Shown: positions 34,690 to 44,081, numbered from the stretch's first letter. The stretch is 64,000 nucleotides of DNA from Natrialba chahannaoensis JCM 10990 (GCF_000337135.1 NZ_AOIN01000035.1:90868-154867), one strand, 5' to 3'. Translations and numbers: made by a program. Notes: a model not told the origin generated them from the sequence alone.

Positions 34690-34707
34690 ATAGGTATTCC
34701 CTATTTT
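34690..34707 (+). terminator. Short hairpin plus T-run upstream of argG
   Basis: ATAGG (34690-34694), a 5-nt loop, then CCTAT (34700-34704) followed by TTT. It lies between the leader frame and argG and could end the short upstream transcript. Confidence 0.4.
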
Positions 34708-34793
34708 CCTGGTTAGCGTCCGCTCTACCACTAATTTCCAGGACTTTAGATAGTGAAATTTAAGTACCTCCCTCGGGTTGATTCGGATACGAT

Positions 34794-36023
34794 ATGACAC
34801 GCGTTGCACTTGCGTTCTCGGGCGGACTGGACACGACTATCTGCGTCCCGCTGCTCGAGGAAGAGTACGGATACGACGAAGTCATCGGCGTCACCGTCGA
34901 CGTCGGTCAACCAGCCTCAGAGTTCGAGGAGGCAGAAGAGACCGCCGACGCGCTCGATCTCGACCACTACGTCGTCGACGCCAAAGACGAGTTTGCCGAC
35001 CTCTGTTTCGATAGCGTCCGCGCAAACGCGACCTATCAGGGCTACCCGCTCGGCACGGCGCTCGCACGCCCAGTCATTGCCGAGGCAATTCTGGAAGTCG
35101 CCGAGGAGAACGACTGTACCGGCATCGCTCACGGCTGTACGGGCAAGGGCAACGACCAGCTCCGTTTCGAGGCTGTCTGGCGTGACTCCGACCTCGAAGT
35201 GATCGCGCCCGTGCGTGAACTCGGCCTCACGCGCGAGTGGGAACAGGAGTACGCCGCAGAGAAGGAGCTCCCTGTCGAGGGCGGCAGTGGCGGCGATTGG
35301 TCCGTTGATACCAACCTCTGGAGTCGCTCCGTCGAGGGCGACGAACTCGAGGACCCAAGCTACGTTCCCTCGACCGAGATCTACGACTGGACGGACGAGC
35401 CATCCGGCGAGACCGAAGAGATCGAAATCACCTTCGAGCAGGGCTACCCCGTCGCGATCGACGGCGAGGAGTACGACGCCGTCTCGCTCATCGAGTACCT
35501 GAACGAGCTCGCCGGCTCCTACGGCGTCGGCCGTACGGACTCGATGGAAGACCGCATGCTCGGCCTCAAAGTGCGTGAAAATTACGAACACCCCGCCGCG
35601 ACGACGCTGCTCAACGCCCACGAGGCGCTCGAAGGGCTCGTCCTCACGCAAGAGGAGCGCGAGTTCAAGCAGCTGATCGACCAGAAGTGGTCGAAGAAGG
35701 GCTACGAGGGCCTCGTCGACGCGCCACTCGTGGGTGCACTCGAGGGGTTCATCGCTGAGACCCAACAGCGTGTCACCGGTACTGTCACGATCCGCTTCGA
35801 GGGCGGCAAGGCCCGTCCGGTCGGTCGCGACAGCGAGTACGCGGCCTACTCGGCTGAACACGCCTCCTTCGATACGGAGGCGGTCGGCAAGATTGCCCAG
35901 GAGGACGCCACTGGCGTCGCGAAGTACCACGGCTTCCAGCGCCGTCTCGCGAACTCGGTCACGACTGACGAGAGCGAGGACGAGCCGGAAGTCGAACTCG
36001 CAACGGACGGAGGCGAGGAGTAG
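34794..36023 (+). CDS. argG: Argininosuccinate synthase
   Basis: 409 residues. It joins citrulline and aspartate with ATP in the penultimate step of arginine synthesis. The N-type ATP pyrophosphatase loop is AFSGGLDTT at 7-15; GCTGKGNDQLRFE and the SYVPSTEIY region follow. The last 25 residues are an acidic tail. Start ATG at 34794, with an AT-rich box aatttaagt about 30 bp upstream. argH begins two bases after the stop codon, so they are co-transcribed. Confidence 0.97.
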   Translation: MTRVALAFSGGLDTTICVPLLEEEYGYDEVIGVTVDVGQPASEFEEAEETADALDLDHYVVDAKDEFADLCFDSVRANATYQGYPLGTALARPVIAEAILEVAEENDCTGIAHGCTGKGNDQLRFEAVWRDSDLEVIAPVRELGLTREWEQEYAAEKELPVEGGSGGDWSVDTNLWSRSVEGDELEDPSYVPSTEIYDWTDEPSGETEEIEITFEQGYPVAIDGEEYDAVSLIEYLNELAGSYGVGRTDSMEDRMLGLKVRENYEHPAATTLLNAHEALEGLVLTQEEREFKQLIDQKWSKKGYEGLVDAPLVGALEGFIAETQQRVTGTVTIRFEGGKARPVGRDSEYAAYSAEHASFDTEAVGKIAQEDATGVAKYHGFQRRLANSVTTDESEDEPEVELATDGGEE

Positions 36024-36025
36024 TC

Positions 36026-37525
36026 ATGACCGAGGAGAGTGCTCACGGCGGCGTCGGCGGCACTGATGGCGGCCACGGCGACGGCGACGCATCGGGTGTC
36101 GTCCGGCGAGACCGCTTCAGCGGCGGCCCCGCTCGGAGCTTCCTCTCCTCGCTTGCGGCCGACGAACGCATTTTCGAGGCCGACCTTGAGGTTGATCGCG
36201 CGCACGTCCTCATGCTCGCGGCGCAGGATATCGTCGACGACGAGACGGCAGGCGAAATCCTGACTGCACTCGACGCGATCGAAGTCGAAGGTCACGGCTC
36301 GCTCCCCGACGGCGAGGACGTCCACGAGGCCATCGAGACGGCAGTCATCGACCAGGTCGGTGAGGACGGTGGCAAGATGCACACTGCACGCTCGCGCAAC
36401 GACGAGGTCGCGACCTGTATTCGCTACCGCCTGCGCGAGGACGTGCTGGACGCCATCGAGACGACGCTCGCACTTCGCGAGTCGTTGATCGATGTCGCGA
36501 GCACACACGCGGAGACGGTGATGCCAGGCTACACGCACCTTCAGCCCGCCCAGCCGACGACGGTCGCCCACTGGGCGCTCTCCTACGAGGGAGCCGTCCG
36601 CCGTGACACCGAACGCCTGCTCGACGCCTACGCACGCATCAACCAGTCGCCACTCGGTGGCGCGGCGTTCGCGGGCACCACGTTCGATATCGACCGCGAG
36701 TACACGGCCGAACTGCTCGGGTTCGACAGCGTCATCGAGAACTCGATGGACGCCTCTTCGAGTCGGGACTTCCTGCTCGAGACGACACAGGCGCTGTCGA
36801 CGCACGCGACGACGCTGTCCGGTATCGCGGAGGATCTCATTATCTTCGCGAACCGCGGCTTCGTCGACCTCGCGGACGACTACTCCTCGACGTCGTCGAT
36901 CATGCCCCAGAAGAAGAATCCCGACACGCTCGAACTCGTCCGCGCGGTCGCGGGCGACGCGGCCGGGAACGTCCAGGGGCTGACGACGACGCTCAAGGGA
37001 CTCCCCCGCGCGTACAATCGCGACCTCCAGCGCGCGACGACGCACGCCTGGGACGCCGTCGACGCGGTGACCGAGGCCAGCGAGGTCGCCGCGGGCGCGG
37101 TCGCGACAGCCGACTGGAACGAGGAGTCGCTCGTAGCCGAGGCCGGCGAGGGATTCTCGACTGCGACTGGTGTTGCAGACCTGCTCGCAGCGAACGGGAT
37201 TCCGTTCCGTACCGCACACGAGCTCGTTGCGAGTGCGGCGGAACAAGGGGCAGACTACGACGCACTCGACGCCGCCGCCGAGGACGTTCTCGGTGACCCG
37301 CTCGTAACCTACGTCGACCCCGAGGCGGTTGCCGACGCACTCGACCCCGCCCAGAGCGTCGCAAGCCGCGACTCTCAGGGCGGGCCGGCACCTGCTGCAG
37401 TGGCAGAGCAACTCGAGTACGCCCAGGCTGCAATCGAGTCCGACGAAGCGGTGCAGACGGAGCTCGTGGATGAGCTCGAGGCGGCGCACGCGGCGTTGCG
37501 CGAGGAGGTGAACGACTATGTCTGA
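36026..37525 (+). CDS. argH: Argininosuccinate lyase
   Basis: 499 residues, slightly long because of an N-terminal Gly/His/Asp-rich extension (1-25) and Gly/Ala/acidic loops near the C-terminus. It splits argininosuccinate to arginine and fumarate. The fumarase/aspartase signature SSIMPQKKNPD (about 290-300), the catalytic His region MPGYTHLQPAQP, and KMHTARSRNDEV are intact. It follows argG by 2 bp, and a 242-bp regulatory region separates it from lysW. Confidence 0.97.
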   Translation: MTEESAHGGVGGTDGGHGDGDASGVVRRDRFSGGPARSFLSSLAADERIFEADLEVDRAHVLMLAAQDIVDDETAGEILTALDAIEVEGHGSLPDGEDVHEAIETAVIDQVGEDGGKMHTARSRNDEVATCIRYRLREDVLDAIETTLALRESLIDVASTHAETVMPGYTHLQPAQPTTVAHWALSYEGAVRRDTERLLDAYARINQSPLGGAAFAGTTFDIDREYTAELLGFDSVIENSMDASSSRDFLLETTQALSTHATTLSGIAEDLIIFANRGFVDLADDYSSTSSIMPQKKNPDTLELVRAVAGDAAGNVQGLTTTLKGLPRAYNRDLQRATTHAWDAVDAVTEASEVAAGAVATADWNEESLVAEAGEGFSTATGVADLLAANGIPFRTAHELVASAAEQGADYDALDAAAEDVLGDPLVTYVDPEAVADALDPAQSVASRDSQGGPAPAAVAEQLEYAQAAIESDEAVQTELVDELEAAHAALREEVNDYV

Positions 37526-37612
37526 GTGGCTGGTGTTCTGGTCGGAGTCGTGGCTGGTGCGATCGCTTGGACTGTCGCAATTGTCGCGACTCCCGCGACT
37601 GCCGCGACCGCC

Positions 37613-37682
37613 GTCCCCGTCCGGGGACAAAATACAAAATCTGTGATATACAGAACAAGATTTGCGGGAAAATTGTATTTTG
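37613..37682. promoter_or_regulatory. Nested inverted repeats upstream of lysW
   Basis: Three dyads are packed into 70 bp. They are GTCCCC/GGGGAC (37613-37618 and 37623-37628), an outer 10-bp pair CAAAATACAA (37628-37637) and TTGTATTTTG (37673-37682), and an inner TCTGT-GATAT-ACAGA (37640-37654). The region is AT-rich relative to its surroundings. The first hairpin followed by A-rich sequence may act in argH termination. The nested dyads look like a protein-binding site for control of the lysW operon; no regulator is identified here. A TATA-like gatttaag follows at 37734-37741. Confidence 0.5.
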
Positions 37683-37767
37683 ATGCCGTTAGCGCAGAGT
37701 ATAGTATTATAATTTCTTTGTCACATTCGGTGGATTTAAGGGTGTCTGGCTCTCAGGTCGAGATACA

Positions 37768-37932
37768 ATGACAGAATGCGTCGAGTGTGGGGCCGAAGTC
37801 TCCCTGCACGACGATCTGGAAGCTGGAGAGATTGTTGACTGTACGACCTGCGGAGCCGAACTGGAAGTCGTCGACACCGAGCCGCCAGTCCTCGAGCGAG
37901 CCCCGGAGCTCGAAGAGGACTGGGGTGAGTGA
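37768..37932 (+). CDS. lysW: LysW/ArgW amino-group carrier protein
   Basis: 54 residues. A zinc ribbon is formed by Cys4, Cys7, Cys25 and Cys28, and the chain ends in the invariant EDWGE. In the archaeal pathway glutamate is attached through its amino group to the gamma-carboxyl of the last Glu54, and the following steps act on the protein-bound substrate instead of N-acetylated intermediates. The stop overlaps the GTG start of argX (GTGA). A TATA-like gatttaag lies about 30 bp upstream. Confidence 0.95.
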   Translation: MTECVECGAEVSLHDDLEAGEIVDCTTCGAELEVVDTEPPVLERAPELEEDWGE

Positions 37933-38864
37933 CCTTGCAAATAGGAATCCTCTACTCCCGGATCCGCAAGGACGAAAAGCTCCTCCTGACCGAGCTTCGT
38001 GAGCGCGGTCACGAGGTCACCAAGATCGACGTCCGCAAGCAGACGTTCGACATTAGCGAGGCCGCAGCCGAGTTCGCGGACCTCGATATCGTCGTCGATC
38101 GCTGTCTCGCCACGAGCCGCAGCCTGTACGCGACGCAGTTCTTCGACGCGTACGGCATCCCCGTGGTCAACAGCCACGAGACGGCCGACGTCTGTGCGGA
38201 CAAGGTCAAGAACAGTCTTGCACTCGAGAAGGCTGGCGTGCCCACGCCCAAAACCAAGGTTGCCTTCACGAAGGAGACGGCCATGGAGGCCATCGAGGAG
38301 TTTGGCTATCCTTGCGTCCTCAAACCCGTCGTGGGATCGTGGGGTCGCCTGATGGCCAAGATCGACTCGCCAGACGCCGCAGAGGCGATTCTCGAGCACA
38401 AGGCGACGCTCGGCCACTACGAGCACAAGGTGTTCTACGTCCAGGAATTCGTCGAGAAACCTGGCCGCGACATTCGCGTGCTCGCGGTCGACGGCGAGCC
38501 CGTCGCGGCGATGGTTCGCTCGTCGGATCACTGGATCACGAACGCCGCGAAAGGGGCCGAGACCGATGTCTTCGAACTCGACGACGAGGCGAAGAAACTG
38601 GTACAGAAATCCAGTGATGCGGTCGGCGGCGGTCTCCTGGGTGTGGATCTCATGGAGACGGCAGATGTCTCCGGGTCACACTCGGAGGGCAGCCAGACGG
38701 AGTCTGGCCAGCGATACACCGTCCACGAGGTAAACCACACCGTCGAGTTCAAGGCGCTCAACGATGCCGTCGAAACTGACGTTGCCGGCACTGTCGTCGA
38801 CTGGCTCGAAGCGAAGGCCACGGCAGCCAACGCCAGCGAGGCCGAACTCGAGGTGACGTTCTGA
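37929..38864 (+). CDS. argX: Glutamate-LysW ligase ArgX (ATP-grasp, RimK-like)
   Basis: 311 residues from GTG at 37929, overlapping the lysW stop. An ATP-grasp ligase that couples glutamate to LysW. Visible blocks: N-terminal LQIGILYSRIRKDEKLL, central VVNSHETADVCADKVKN, the ATP-binding GYPCVLKPVVGSWGRL, VQEFVEKPGRDIRVLAV, and the Mg site YTVHEVNHTVEFK. An acidic Ser/Gly/Glu insertion lies near 250-265. Because neighbours are all arginine genes, specificity for glutamate rather than 2-aminoadipate is inferred. Confidence 0.92.
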   Translation: MTLQIGILYSRIRKDEKLLLTELRERGHEVTKIDVRKQTFDISEAAAEFADLDIVVDRCLATSRSLYATQFFDAYGIPVVNSHETADVCADKVKNSLALEKAGVPTPKTKVAFTKETAMEAIEEFGYPCVLKPVVGSWGRLMAKIDSPDAAEAILEHKATLGHYEHKVFYVQEFVEKPGRDIRVLAVDGEPVAAMVRSSDHWITNAAKGAETDVFELDDEAKKLVQKSSDAVGGGLLGVDLMETADVSGSHSEGSQTESGQRYTVHEVNHTVEFKALNDAVETDVAGTVVDWLEAKATAANASEAELEVTF

Positions 38865-39946
38865 TGGCGGTCGGCACCGATGTCGATGCGAGCGCAGACG
38901 CGTCCGCCGAGACCGTCACCGCGACCGTCATCGGCGGCAGCGGCTTCACCGGCGGCGAACTCCTCAGACTGCTCGCCGGGCACCCGAACTTCGAGATTGC
39001 GGAGGTCACCAGCCGCTCGAAGGCTGGCAAGAGCGTCGGCTCCGTCCACCCGCCACTTCGCGGGACGGACCTACGTTTTACCGAACCCGACGATCTGGAG
39101 AGCGTCGACGTTCTGTTCGCCGCGACGCCACACGGCGTCTCGATGGGACAGGTAGACGACTTCTTCGAGGTCGCGGAGACGGTCGTGGATCTCTCGGCGG
39201 ACTTCCGCCTCGACACTGAGGAACAGTACGTCGAGTGGTACGACGGCCACGACGCGCCGGAGTACCTGGAGAAGGCGGAGTATGCGCTGCCCGAAATCAA
39301 CCGCGAGAACCTCGCGGGCGCGGACCTCATCGCTGGCGGCGGCTGTAACGCCACCGCGACCATCCTCGGGCTGTACCCGCTGTTCGAGCACGACGTACTC
39401 GAGGGCGGGGAACAGATCGTCGTCGACGTGAAGGTCGGCTCCTCCGAGGGCGGTGCGGGCGGCGGTGAAGCTTCGAGCCACCCCGAGCGCTCGGGCGTCG
39501 TCCGCCCCTACGCGCCGACGGGCCACCGCCACGAGGCCGAAATCGAGCAGTTCCTCGGCACCTCGGTGGCGTTCACCTGCCACGCCGTGGACATGGTCCG
39601 CGGTGCAAGCGCGACGAGTCACGTCTTCCCCAGTTCGCCCGTCTCGAAGGGCGACCTCTGGAAGGCGTATCGCGGCTGCTACGAGGACGAACCGTTCGTC
39701 CGCATGGCCGCGGGCGGCTCCGGTGTGTATCGGTATCCGGAACCCAAGTCCGTCGCCGGCACGAACCTCGCCGAGGTCGGGTTCGAACTCGACCCCTCGA
39801 ACAAACGCGTCGTCGTCTTCTCGGCGATCGACAACATGATGAAGGGCTCGGCGGGGCAGGCGGTCCACGCCGCGAACGTTGCGCTCGGCTTCGAGGAGAC
39901 GGCCGGACTCGAGTTCACGGGACTCCACCCCGTGGGGGCTCCCTGA
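38864..39946 (+). CDS. argC: LysW-gamma-glutamyl-phosphate reductase (ArgC/LysY family)
   Basis: 360 residues with an Ala/Asp-rich N-terminal extension. It reduces the carrier-bound glutamyl phosphate to the semialdehyde with NADPH. The Rossmann motif VIGGSGFTGGELLRLL is near 20-35; the catalytic Cys sits in GGGCNATATILGL. An insertion of about eight Gly/Glu residues (EGGAGGGE) precedes the SSHPERSG segment. Starts within TGATG, overlapping argX by one base. Confidence 0.95.
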   Translation: MAVGTDVDASADASAETVTATVIGGSGFTGGELLRLLAGHPNFEIAEVTSRSKAGKSVGSVHPPLRGTDLRFTEPDDLESVDVLFAATPHGVSMGQVDDFFEVAETVVDLSADFRLDTEEQYVEWYDGHDAPEYLEKAEYALPEINRENLAGADLIAGGGCNATATILGLYPLFEHDVLEGGEQIVVDVKVGSSEGGAGGGEASSHPERSGVVRPYAPTGHRHEAEIEQFLGTSVAFTCHAVDMVRGASATSHVFPSSPVSKGDLWKAYRGCYEDEPFVRMAAGGSGVYRYPEPKSVAGTNLAEVGFELDPSNKRVVVFSAIDNMMKGSAGQAVHAANVALGFEETAGLEFTGLHPVGAP

Positions 39947-39947
39947 G

Positions 39948-40829
39948 ATGACGACCGTCGTCAAAATCGGCGGCGCACGCGCCGTCGATCCCGAAGAGGC
40001 ACTCGCAGATGTCGCCTCCTTGGTCGACGAGGGTGAGGAGGTCGTCCTCACCCACGGCGGCTCGACCGCCGTCGACGAGACACTCGAGGACCTCGGCCAG
40101 GACCCAACGTATGTCGAGACGCCCGGTGGCGTCGTCGGTCGCTTTACCGACGAAGACACCATGGATGTCTTCAAGATGGTCATGCCCGGTAAGCTCAACA
40201 CCGACCTGGTCGAGAGCCTACACAACGAGGGCGTGAACGCGGTCGGCCTCTCGGGCACTGACGGCAAACTGCTCGAAGGCAAGCGCAAGTCCGCCGTTCG
40301 CGTCACAGAGGACGGGAAGAAGAAAATCAAGCGTGGTGATCACTCGGGCACGATCGAGTCCGTGAACGCGGACCTACTCGAGACGATCCTCGCGGGCGGC
40401 TATACGCCGGTCGTCTCGGTCCCGGTGCTCGGACGCGAAAAAGAGGGCGGCTATACGGCGGTCAACGCCGACGCGGACCGCGCCGCCGCCGCAATTTCGG
40501 GGGCACTCGAGGCCGACCTGGTCGTCCTGACGGACGTCTCGGGTATCTACGAGGACCCCGACGACGAGTCGACGAAGATCGACGCAGCCGCGACGCCCGA
40601 AGCGTTCGAGACCGTCAAGACAGCCGCGGAGGGGTTCATGACGAAGAAGGTCATGGCCGCCGAGGAGGCCCTGGAAGGCGGCGCGACCTCGGTCACGGTT
40701 GCGTCGGCGAACGCGGACGACCCGATCACGAGCGCGCTCGCGGGCGAGGGGACGACACTCGAGCCCGGCGTGCTCGGTGACACCGAGACAGCCGATGCGG
40801 ATACGACAGCAACGGAGGCAACACAATGA
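39948..40829 (+). CDS. argB: LysW-glutamate kinase (ArgB/LysZ family)
   Basis: 293 residues from the ATG at 39948, one base after the argC stop. An amino-acid kinase that phosphorylates the gamma-carboxyl of LysW-bound glutamate. Motifs: VVKIGGARAVD at the N-terminus, THGGSTAVDETL, GVNAVGLSGTDG, and VNADADRAAAAISGALEADLVVLTDVSG. The C-terminal 20 residues are a Thr/Ala/Asp tail. It overlaps argD by four bases (ATGA). Confidence 0.95.
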   Translation: MTTVVKIGGARAVDPEEALADVASLVDEGEEVVLTHGGSTAVDETLEDLGQDPTYVETPGGVVGRFTDEDTMDVFKMVMPGKLNTDLVESLHNEGVNAVGLSGTDGKLLEGKRKSAVRVTEDGKKKIKRGDHSGTIESVNADLLETILAGGYTPVVSVPVLGREKEGGYTAVNADADRAAAAISGALEADLVVLTDVSGIYEDPDDESTKIDAAATPEAFETVKTAAEGFMTKKVMAAEEALEGGATSVTVASANADDPITSALAGEGTTLEPGVLGDTETADADTTATEATQ

Positions 40830-41980
40830 GCGGATTCGTCTTCTCCGAGAAACCGATCAGCATCGCAACCGGCGAGGGCGCAACGCTCACCGCCGAGAAC
40901 GGCACGGAGTATCTGGACTTCGGCGCGAGCTACGCCTGTACGCCGACCGGCCACTGTCATCCGGACGTGGTCGAGGCGGTCCAGGAGCAGGCCGGCGAAC
41001 TGCTGTACGTGCAGGGGTCCTATCCTGTTCAAGCGCGCGCTGATCTCCACGAGAAACTGGGGGCGCTCGCGCCCGACGGCATCGAAAACGTCTGGCTCTG
41101 TAACTCCGGCACCGAGGCCAACGAGGCCGCGCTGAAATTCGCCCGGAGCGCCACCGACGGCACGAAAATCGTTGCCGCCAAGCGCGCCTTCCACGGCCGC
41201 ACCGCGGGAACGCTCTCTGCGACCTGGAAACCCAAGTACAAGAAGCCCTTCGAGCCGTTGCTCGAGGAGCACGTCGAGTTTGTCACCTACGGTGATGCAG
41301 GGGAACTCGAGTCCGCCGTCGACGACGACACTGCAGCAGTAATTCTCGAACCAATTCAGGGCGAGGGTGGGATTCACCCTGCACCACAGGACTACCTCGA
41401 GACGGCCCGGGAAGCCACCGAGACGACTGACACCGCACTGATCTTCGACGAGATCCAGACCGGAATCGGCCGCACGGGCAAGCTCTGGGCCTGCGAGAGC
41501 TACGGCGTCACGCCAGACATCCTGACGACCGCGAAGGGCATCGCGAGCGGACTCCCGATGGGGGCAACGCTCTGTGCGGATTGGATCGCTGAGGCGTCGG
41601 GACCACACGGTTCCACGTTCTCCGGCAACCTCCTCGTTTCGGCTGCAGCGAACGCCACCCTTGACGTAGTTGTTGAGGAGAACCTGCCCGGTAATGCCGC
41701 TGAAATCGGCGGCTACCTGCAGGACGAACTCGCTGCGCTCGACGTGCCGCTTCGGGACGTTCGCGGCGAGGGCCTGCTGCTCGGTGTCGAGGTGAAACGC
41801 GGGGCGAACGGTGTGCTTCGCGACCTCGCACTCGAGCACCAGATTCTCGCGCTGCCGGCCGGTCGTTCGGTCGTTCGCCTACTGCCGCCGCTCGTGATCG
41901 ACGAGGCGGCCGCAGACCAGGTTGTGACGGCCCTCGCGGACGTGCTCGCGCCCGAAGCCGAGGCGCAGGCGGAGTCATGA
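40826..41980 (+). CDS. argD: LysW-ornithine aminotransferase (ArgD/LysJ family)
   Basis: A 384-residue class III PLP aminotransferase that converts carrier-bound glutamate semialdehyde to carrier-bound ornithine. Motifs: YACTPTGHCHPDVV, LCNSGTEANEAALKFAR, FHGRTAGTLSATWKPKY, LIFDEIQTGIGRTGKLW, and TTAKGIASGLPMGA with the PLP Lys. Overlaps at both ends (ATGA) make translation coupled with argB and argE. Confidence 0.95.
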   Translation: MSGFVFSEKPISIATGEGATLTAENGTEYLDFGASYACTPTGHCHPDVVEAVQEQAGELLYVQGSYPVQARADLHEKLGALAPDGIENVWLCNSGTEANEAALKFARSATDGTKIVAAKRAFHGRTAGTLSATWKPKYKKPFEPLLEEHVEFVTYGDAGELESAVDDDTAAVILEPIQGEGGIHPAPQDYLETAREATETTDTALIFDEIQTGIGRTGKLWACESYGVTPDILTTAKGIASGLPMGATLCADWIAEASGPHGSTFSGNLLVSAAANATLDVVVEENLPGNAAEIGGYLQDELAALDVPLRDVRGEGLLLGVEVKRGANGVLRDLALEHQILALPAGRSVVRLLPPLVIDEAAADQVVTALADVLAPEAEAQAES

Positions 41981-43116
41981 GTTCGACGATGACGGATCGC
42001 GATACCGACTCTGACTCAGACGCCGACGCTGCGTCCGTCTCGACCGATGACGCCCGCCAACTGTTGATCGATCTCGTCTCGACTCCGTCGCCTTCGGGTG
42101 AGGAGCGTGCGGCCGCAGAGCACCTTGTCGAGTTCTTCGAGGCCCACGACCGTGAGGTCTGGCTTGACGAGGTCGGCAACGTTCGCGCACCGGCTGACGA
42201 CTCGGTGTTGCTCACCTCGCACATCGATACCGTGCCCGGTGAGATTCCAGTCGAAGTCGAGCCGGCGGACGAGGCCGATGTCGAGGCCGAGGTCGCCGAA
42301 GAGACCGGCGAAGATGTCCTCTGGGGCCGCGGCAGTGTCGACGCGACGGGACCGCTGGCCGCGATGGCCGCGGCAGCGGTCAGCACGGGCGTCTCGTTCG
42401 TCGGCGTCGTCGGCGAGGAGACAAACTCGCGCGGCGCACGCCACCTCGTCGAGGATCGCAAGGCCCCCGACGCCGTCGTCAACGGCGAACCGAGTGGAAC
42501 GACGGGCATCACGCTTGGCTACCGCGGCTTCCTCTCGGGAACCTACGTCGCGACCAGCGAGTCCGGCCACACCTCTCGTCCCGAACCGAACGCGATTCAG
42601 CACGCGACGAACTGGTGGACGCGTGTCGAATCAGCGTTCAAGCAAGATGAGTACCAACCCGTCTTCGAGCGCGTCACCACCAAACCCGTGGCCATCAACG
42701 GCGGCGTCACCGACGACGGCCTCTCCGTCGAAGCCACTCTCGACGCCCAGCTTCGGGTCCCACCCGCGCTCGACATCGAGACCGTCCGTGAGACTGCAGA
42801 GGCCGAACTCGAGTACGGCACCGTCTCGTGGGCCGAGCCGATTCCGCCGGTGATGGAGAGCCCGCGAACCGAGGTCGCTCGTGCGTTCCGCACAGCGATC
42901 CGCGCAGCGGACAGCGAGCCACGACTCCTGCGCAAGACTGGGACCAGCGACATGAATCTCTACGCCGGCGCGTGGGAGTGTCCGATGGCGACCTACGGCC
43001 CCGGCAACTCCGACCTTGATCACGCGCCCAACGAGCGCCTCTCGCTCGCCGAGTTCGACCAGTCCGTCGCAGTGTTGACCCGCGTTGCGACGACGCTCAC
43101 TGGAGGTGAGAACTGA
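41977..43116 (+). CDS. argE: LysW-ornithine hydrolase (ArgE/LysK, M20 metallopeptidase family)
   Basis: 379 residues. It releases ornithine from LysW. M20 metal sites: LLTSHIDTVPG, WGRGSVDATGPLAAM (bridging Asp), VGEETNSRGARHL (catalytic Glu), and the C-terminal GTSDMNLYAG...YGPGNSDLDHAPNE. An Asp/Ser-rich N-terminus and an acidic loop (EADVEAEVAEETGED) are additions typical of halophiles. It overlaps argD by four bases and argF by one. Confidence 0.93.
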   Translation: MSSTMTDRDTDSDSDADAASVSTDDARQLLIDLVSTPSPSGEERAAAEHLVEFFEAHDREVWLDEVGNVRAPADDSVLLTSHIDTVPGEIPVEVEPADEADVEAEVAEETGEDVLWGRGSVDATGPLAAMAAAAVSTGVSFVGVVGEETNSRGARHLVEDRKAPDAVVNGEPSGTTGITLGYRGFLSGTYVATSESGHTSRPEPNAIQHATNWWTRVESAFKQDEYQPVFERVTTKPVAINGGVTDDGLSVEATLDAQLRVPPALDIETVRETAEAELEYGTVSWAEPIPPVMESPRTEVARAFRTAIRAADSEPRLLRKTGTSDMNLYAGAWECPMATYGPGNSDLDHAPNERLSLAEFDQSVAVLTRVATTLTGGEN

Positions 43117-44081
43117 TGATAGACGCAGATACAGACACAGATTCGACCATCCCTGACTCGCAGCCGGACGCATCGCAGCCGAGACACTTCCTCGAGATCG
43201 ACGACCTCTCGCACGAGGAACTGCTCACGGTTCTCGTCCGAGCGGCGGAGTTCAAGCGAGCCCAGCAGGTGGGGAAGGCCCACCAGGCACTCTCCGGCCA
43301 GACGCTCGGGATGATCTTCCAGAAGCCGAGTACGCGTACGCGAGTCTCCTTCGAGACGGGAATGACGCAACTCGGCGGGCACGCCGTCTTCCTCGGCGAG
43401 GACGACATCCAGCTTGGACGTGGCGAACCGCTGAAGGACACCTCGCGCACGCTCTCGCGGTACGTCGACGCCGTGATGGCTCGCGTATTCAAACACGAGA
43501 ACATCGAGGTACTTGCGGAGTACTCGTCGGTCCCGATCATCAACGGGCTCACCGACGACGCCCATCCCTGCCAGACGCTCGCGGATCTGTTGACGATTCG
43601 CGAGCAGATGGGCGGGTTCCAGGACGTGTCGGTGGCCTGGGTCGGCGACGGCAACAACGTCGGCCAGTCGTTCGTGATCGGCGCTGCGATGACCGACATG
43701 GACGTCACCGTCGCGACGCCGGCAGGCTACGGCATGGACGACGCGGTCCTTGACCGGGCACGGGAACTCGGCGGCGATCCGACGGTCACGCACGACCCCG
43801 TCGAAGCGGTCACGGACGCCGACATCATCTACACCGACGTCTGGATCAGTATGGGCCAGGAGGACGAACGCGACGTGCGCATGGATGCCTTCGAGGGCTT
43901 CCAGGTCTGTTCAGATCTGCTCGCACACGCCCCCGATGCGTCGGTAATGCACTGTCTGCCGGCCCACCGCGGCGAGGAGATCACGGACGAGGCGATCGAG
44001 AGCGACCAGTCGATCGTCTTCGATCAGGCTGAAAATCGCCTGCACGCACAGAAGGCGCTCTTGCACTGGCTACTCGAGTAA
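43116..44081 (+). CDS. argF: Ornithine carbamoyltransferase
   Basis: 321 residues. It makes citrulline from ornithine and carbamoyl phosphate, linking the LysW pathway to argG. Carbamoyl-phosphate site FQKPSTRTRVSFE (STRTR at about 72-76), HPCQTLADLLT, and ornithine loop MHCLPAHRGEEIT are intact. The first 22 residues are an Asp/Thr-rich extension. Last gene of the lysW operon; the next 140 bp have no gene until the small peptide. Confidence 0.97.
   Translation: MIDADTDTDSTIPDSQPDASQPRHFLEIDDLSHEELLTVLVRAAEFKRAQQVGKAHQALSGQTLGMIFQKPSTRTRVSFETGMTQLGGHAVFLGEDDIQLGRGEPLKDTSRTLSRYVDAVMARVFKHENIEVLAEYSSVPIINGLTDDAHPCQTLADLLTIREQMGGFQDVSVAWVGDGNNVGQSFVIGAAMTDMDVTVATPAGYGMDDAVLDRARELGGDPTVTHDPVEAVTDADIIYTDVWISMGQEDERDVRMDAFEGFQVCSDLLAHAPDASVMHCLPAHRGEEITDEAIESDQSIVFDQAENRLHAQKALLHWLLE

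Noticed and set aside
35846..37630. 594-codon minus-strand frame
   Set aside because: Exact antisense of argH and the end of argG, with Arg/Val-rich shadow composition.
39071..40330. 419-codon minus-strand frame
   Set aside because: Antisense shadow of argC and argB.
40547..41839. 430-codon minus-strand frame
   Set aside because: Antisense shadow of argB and argD.
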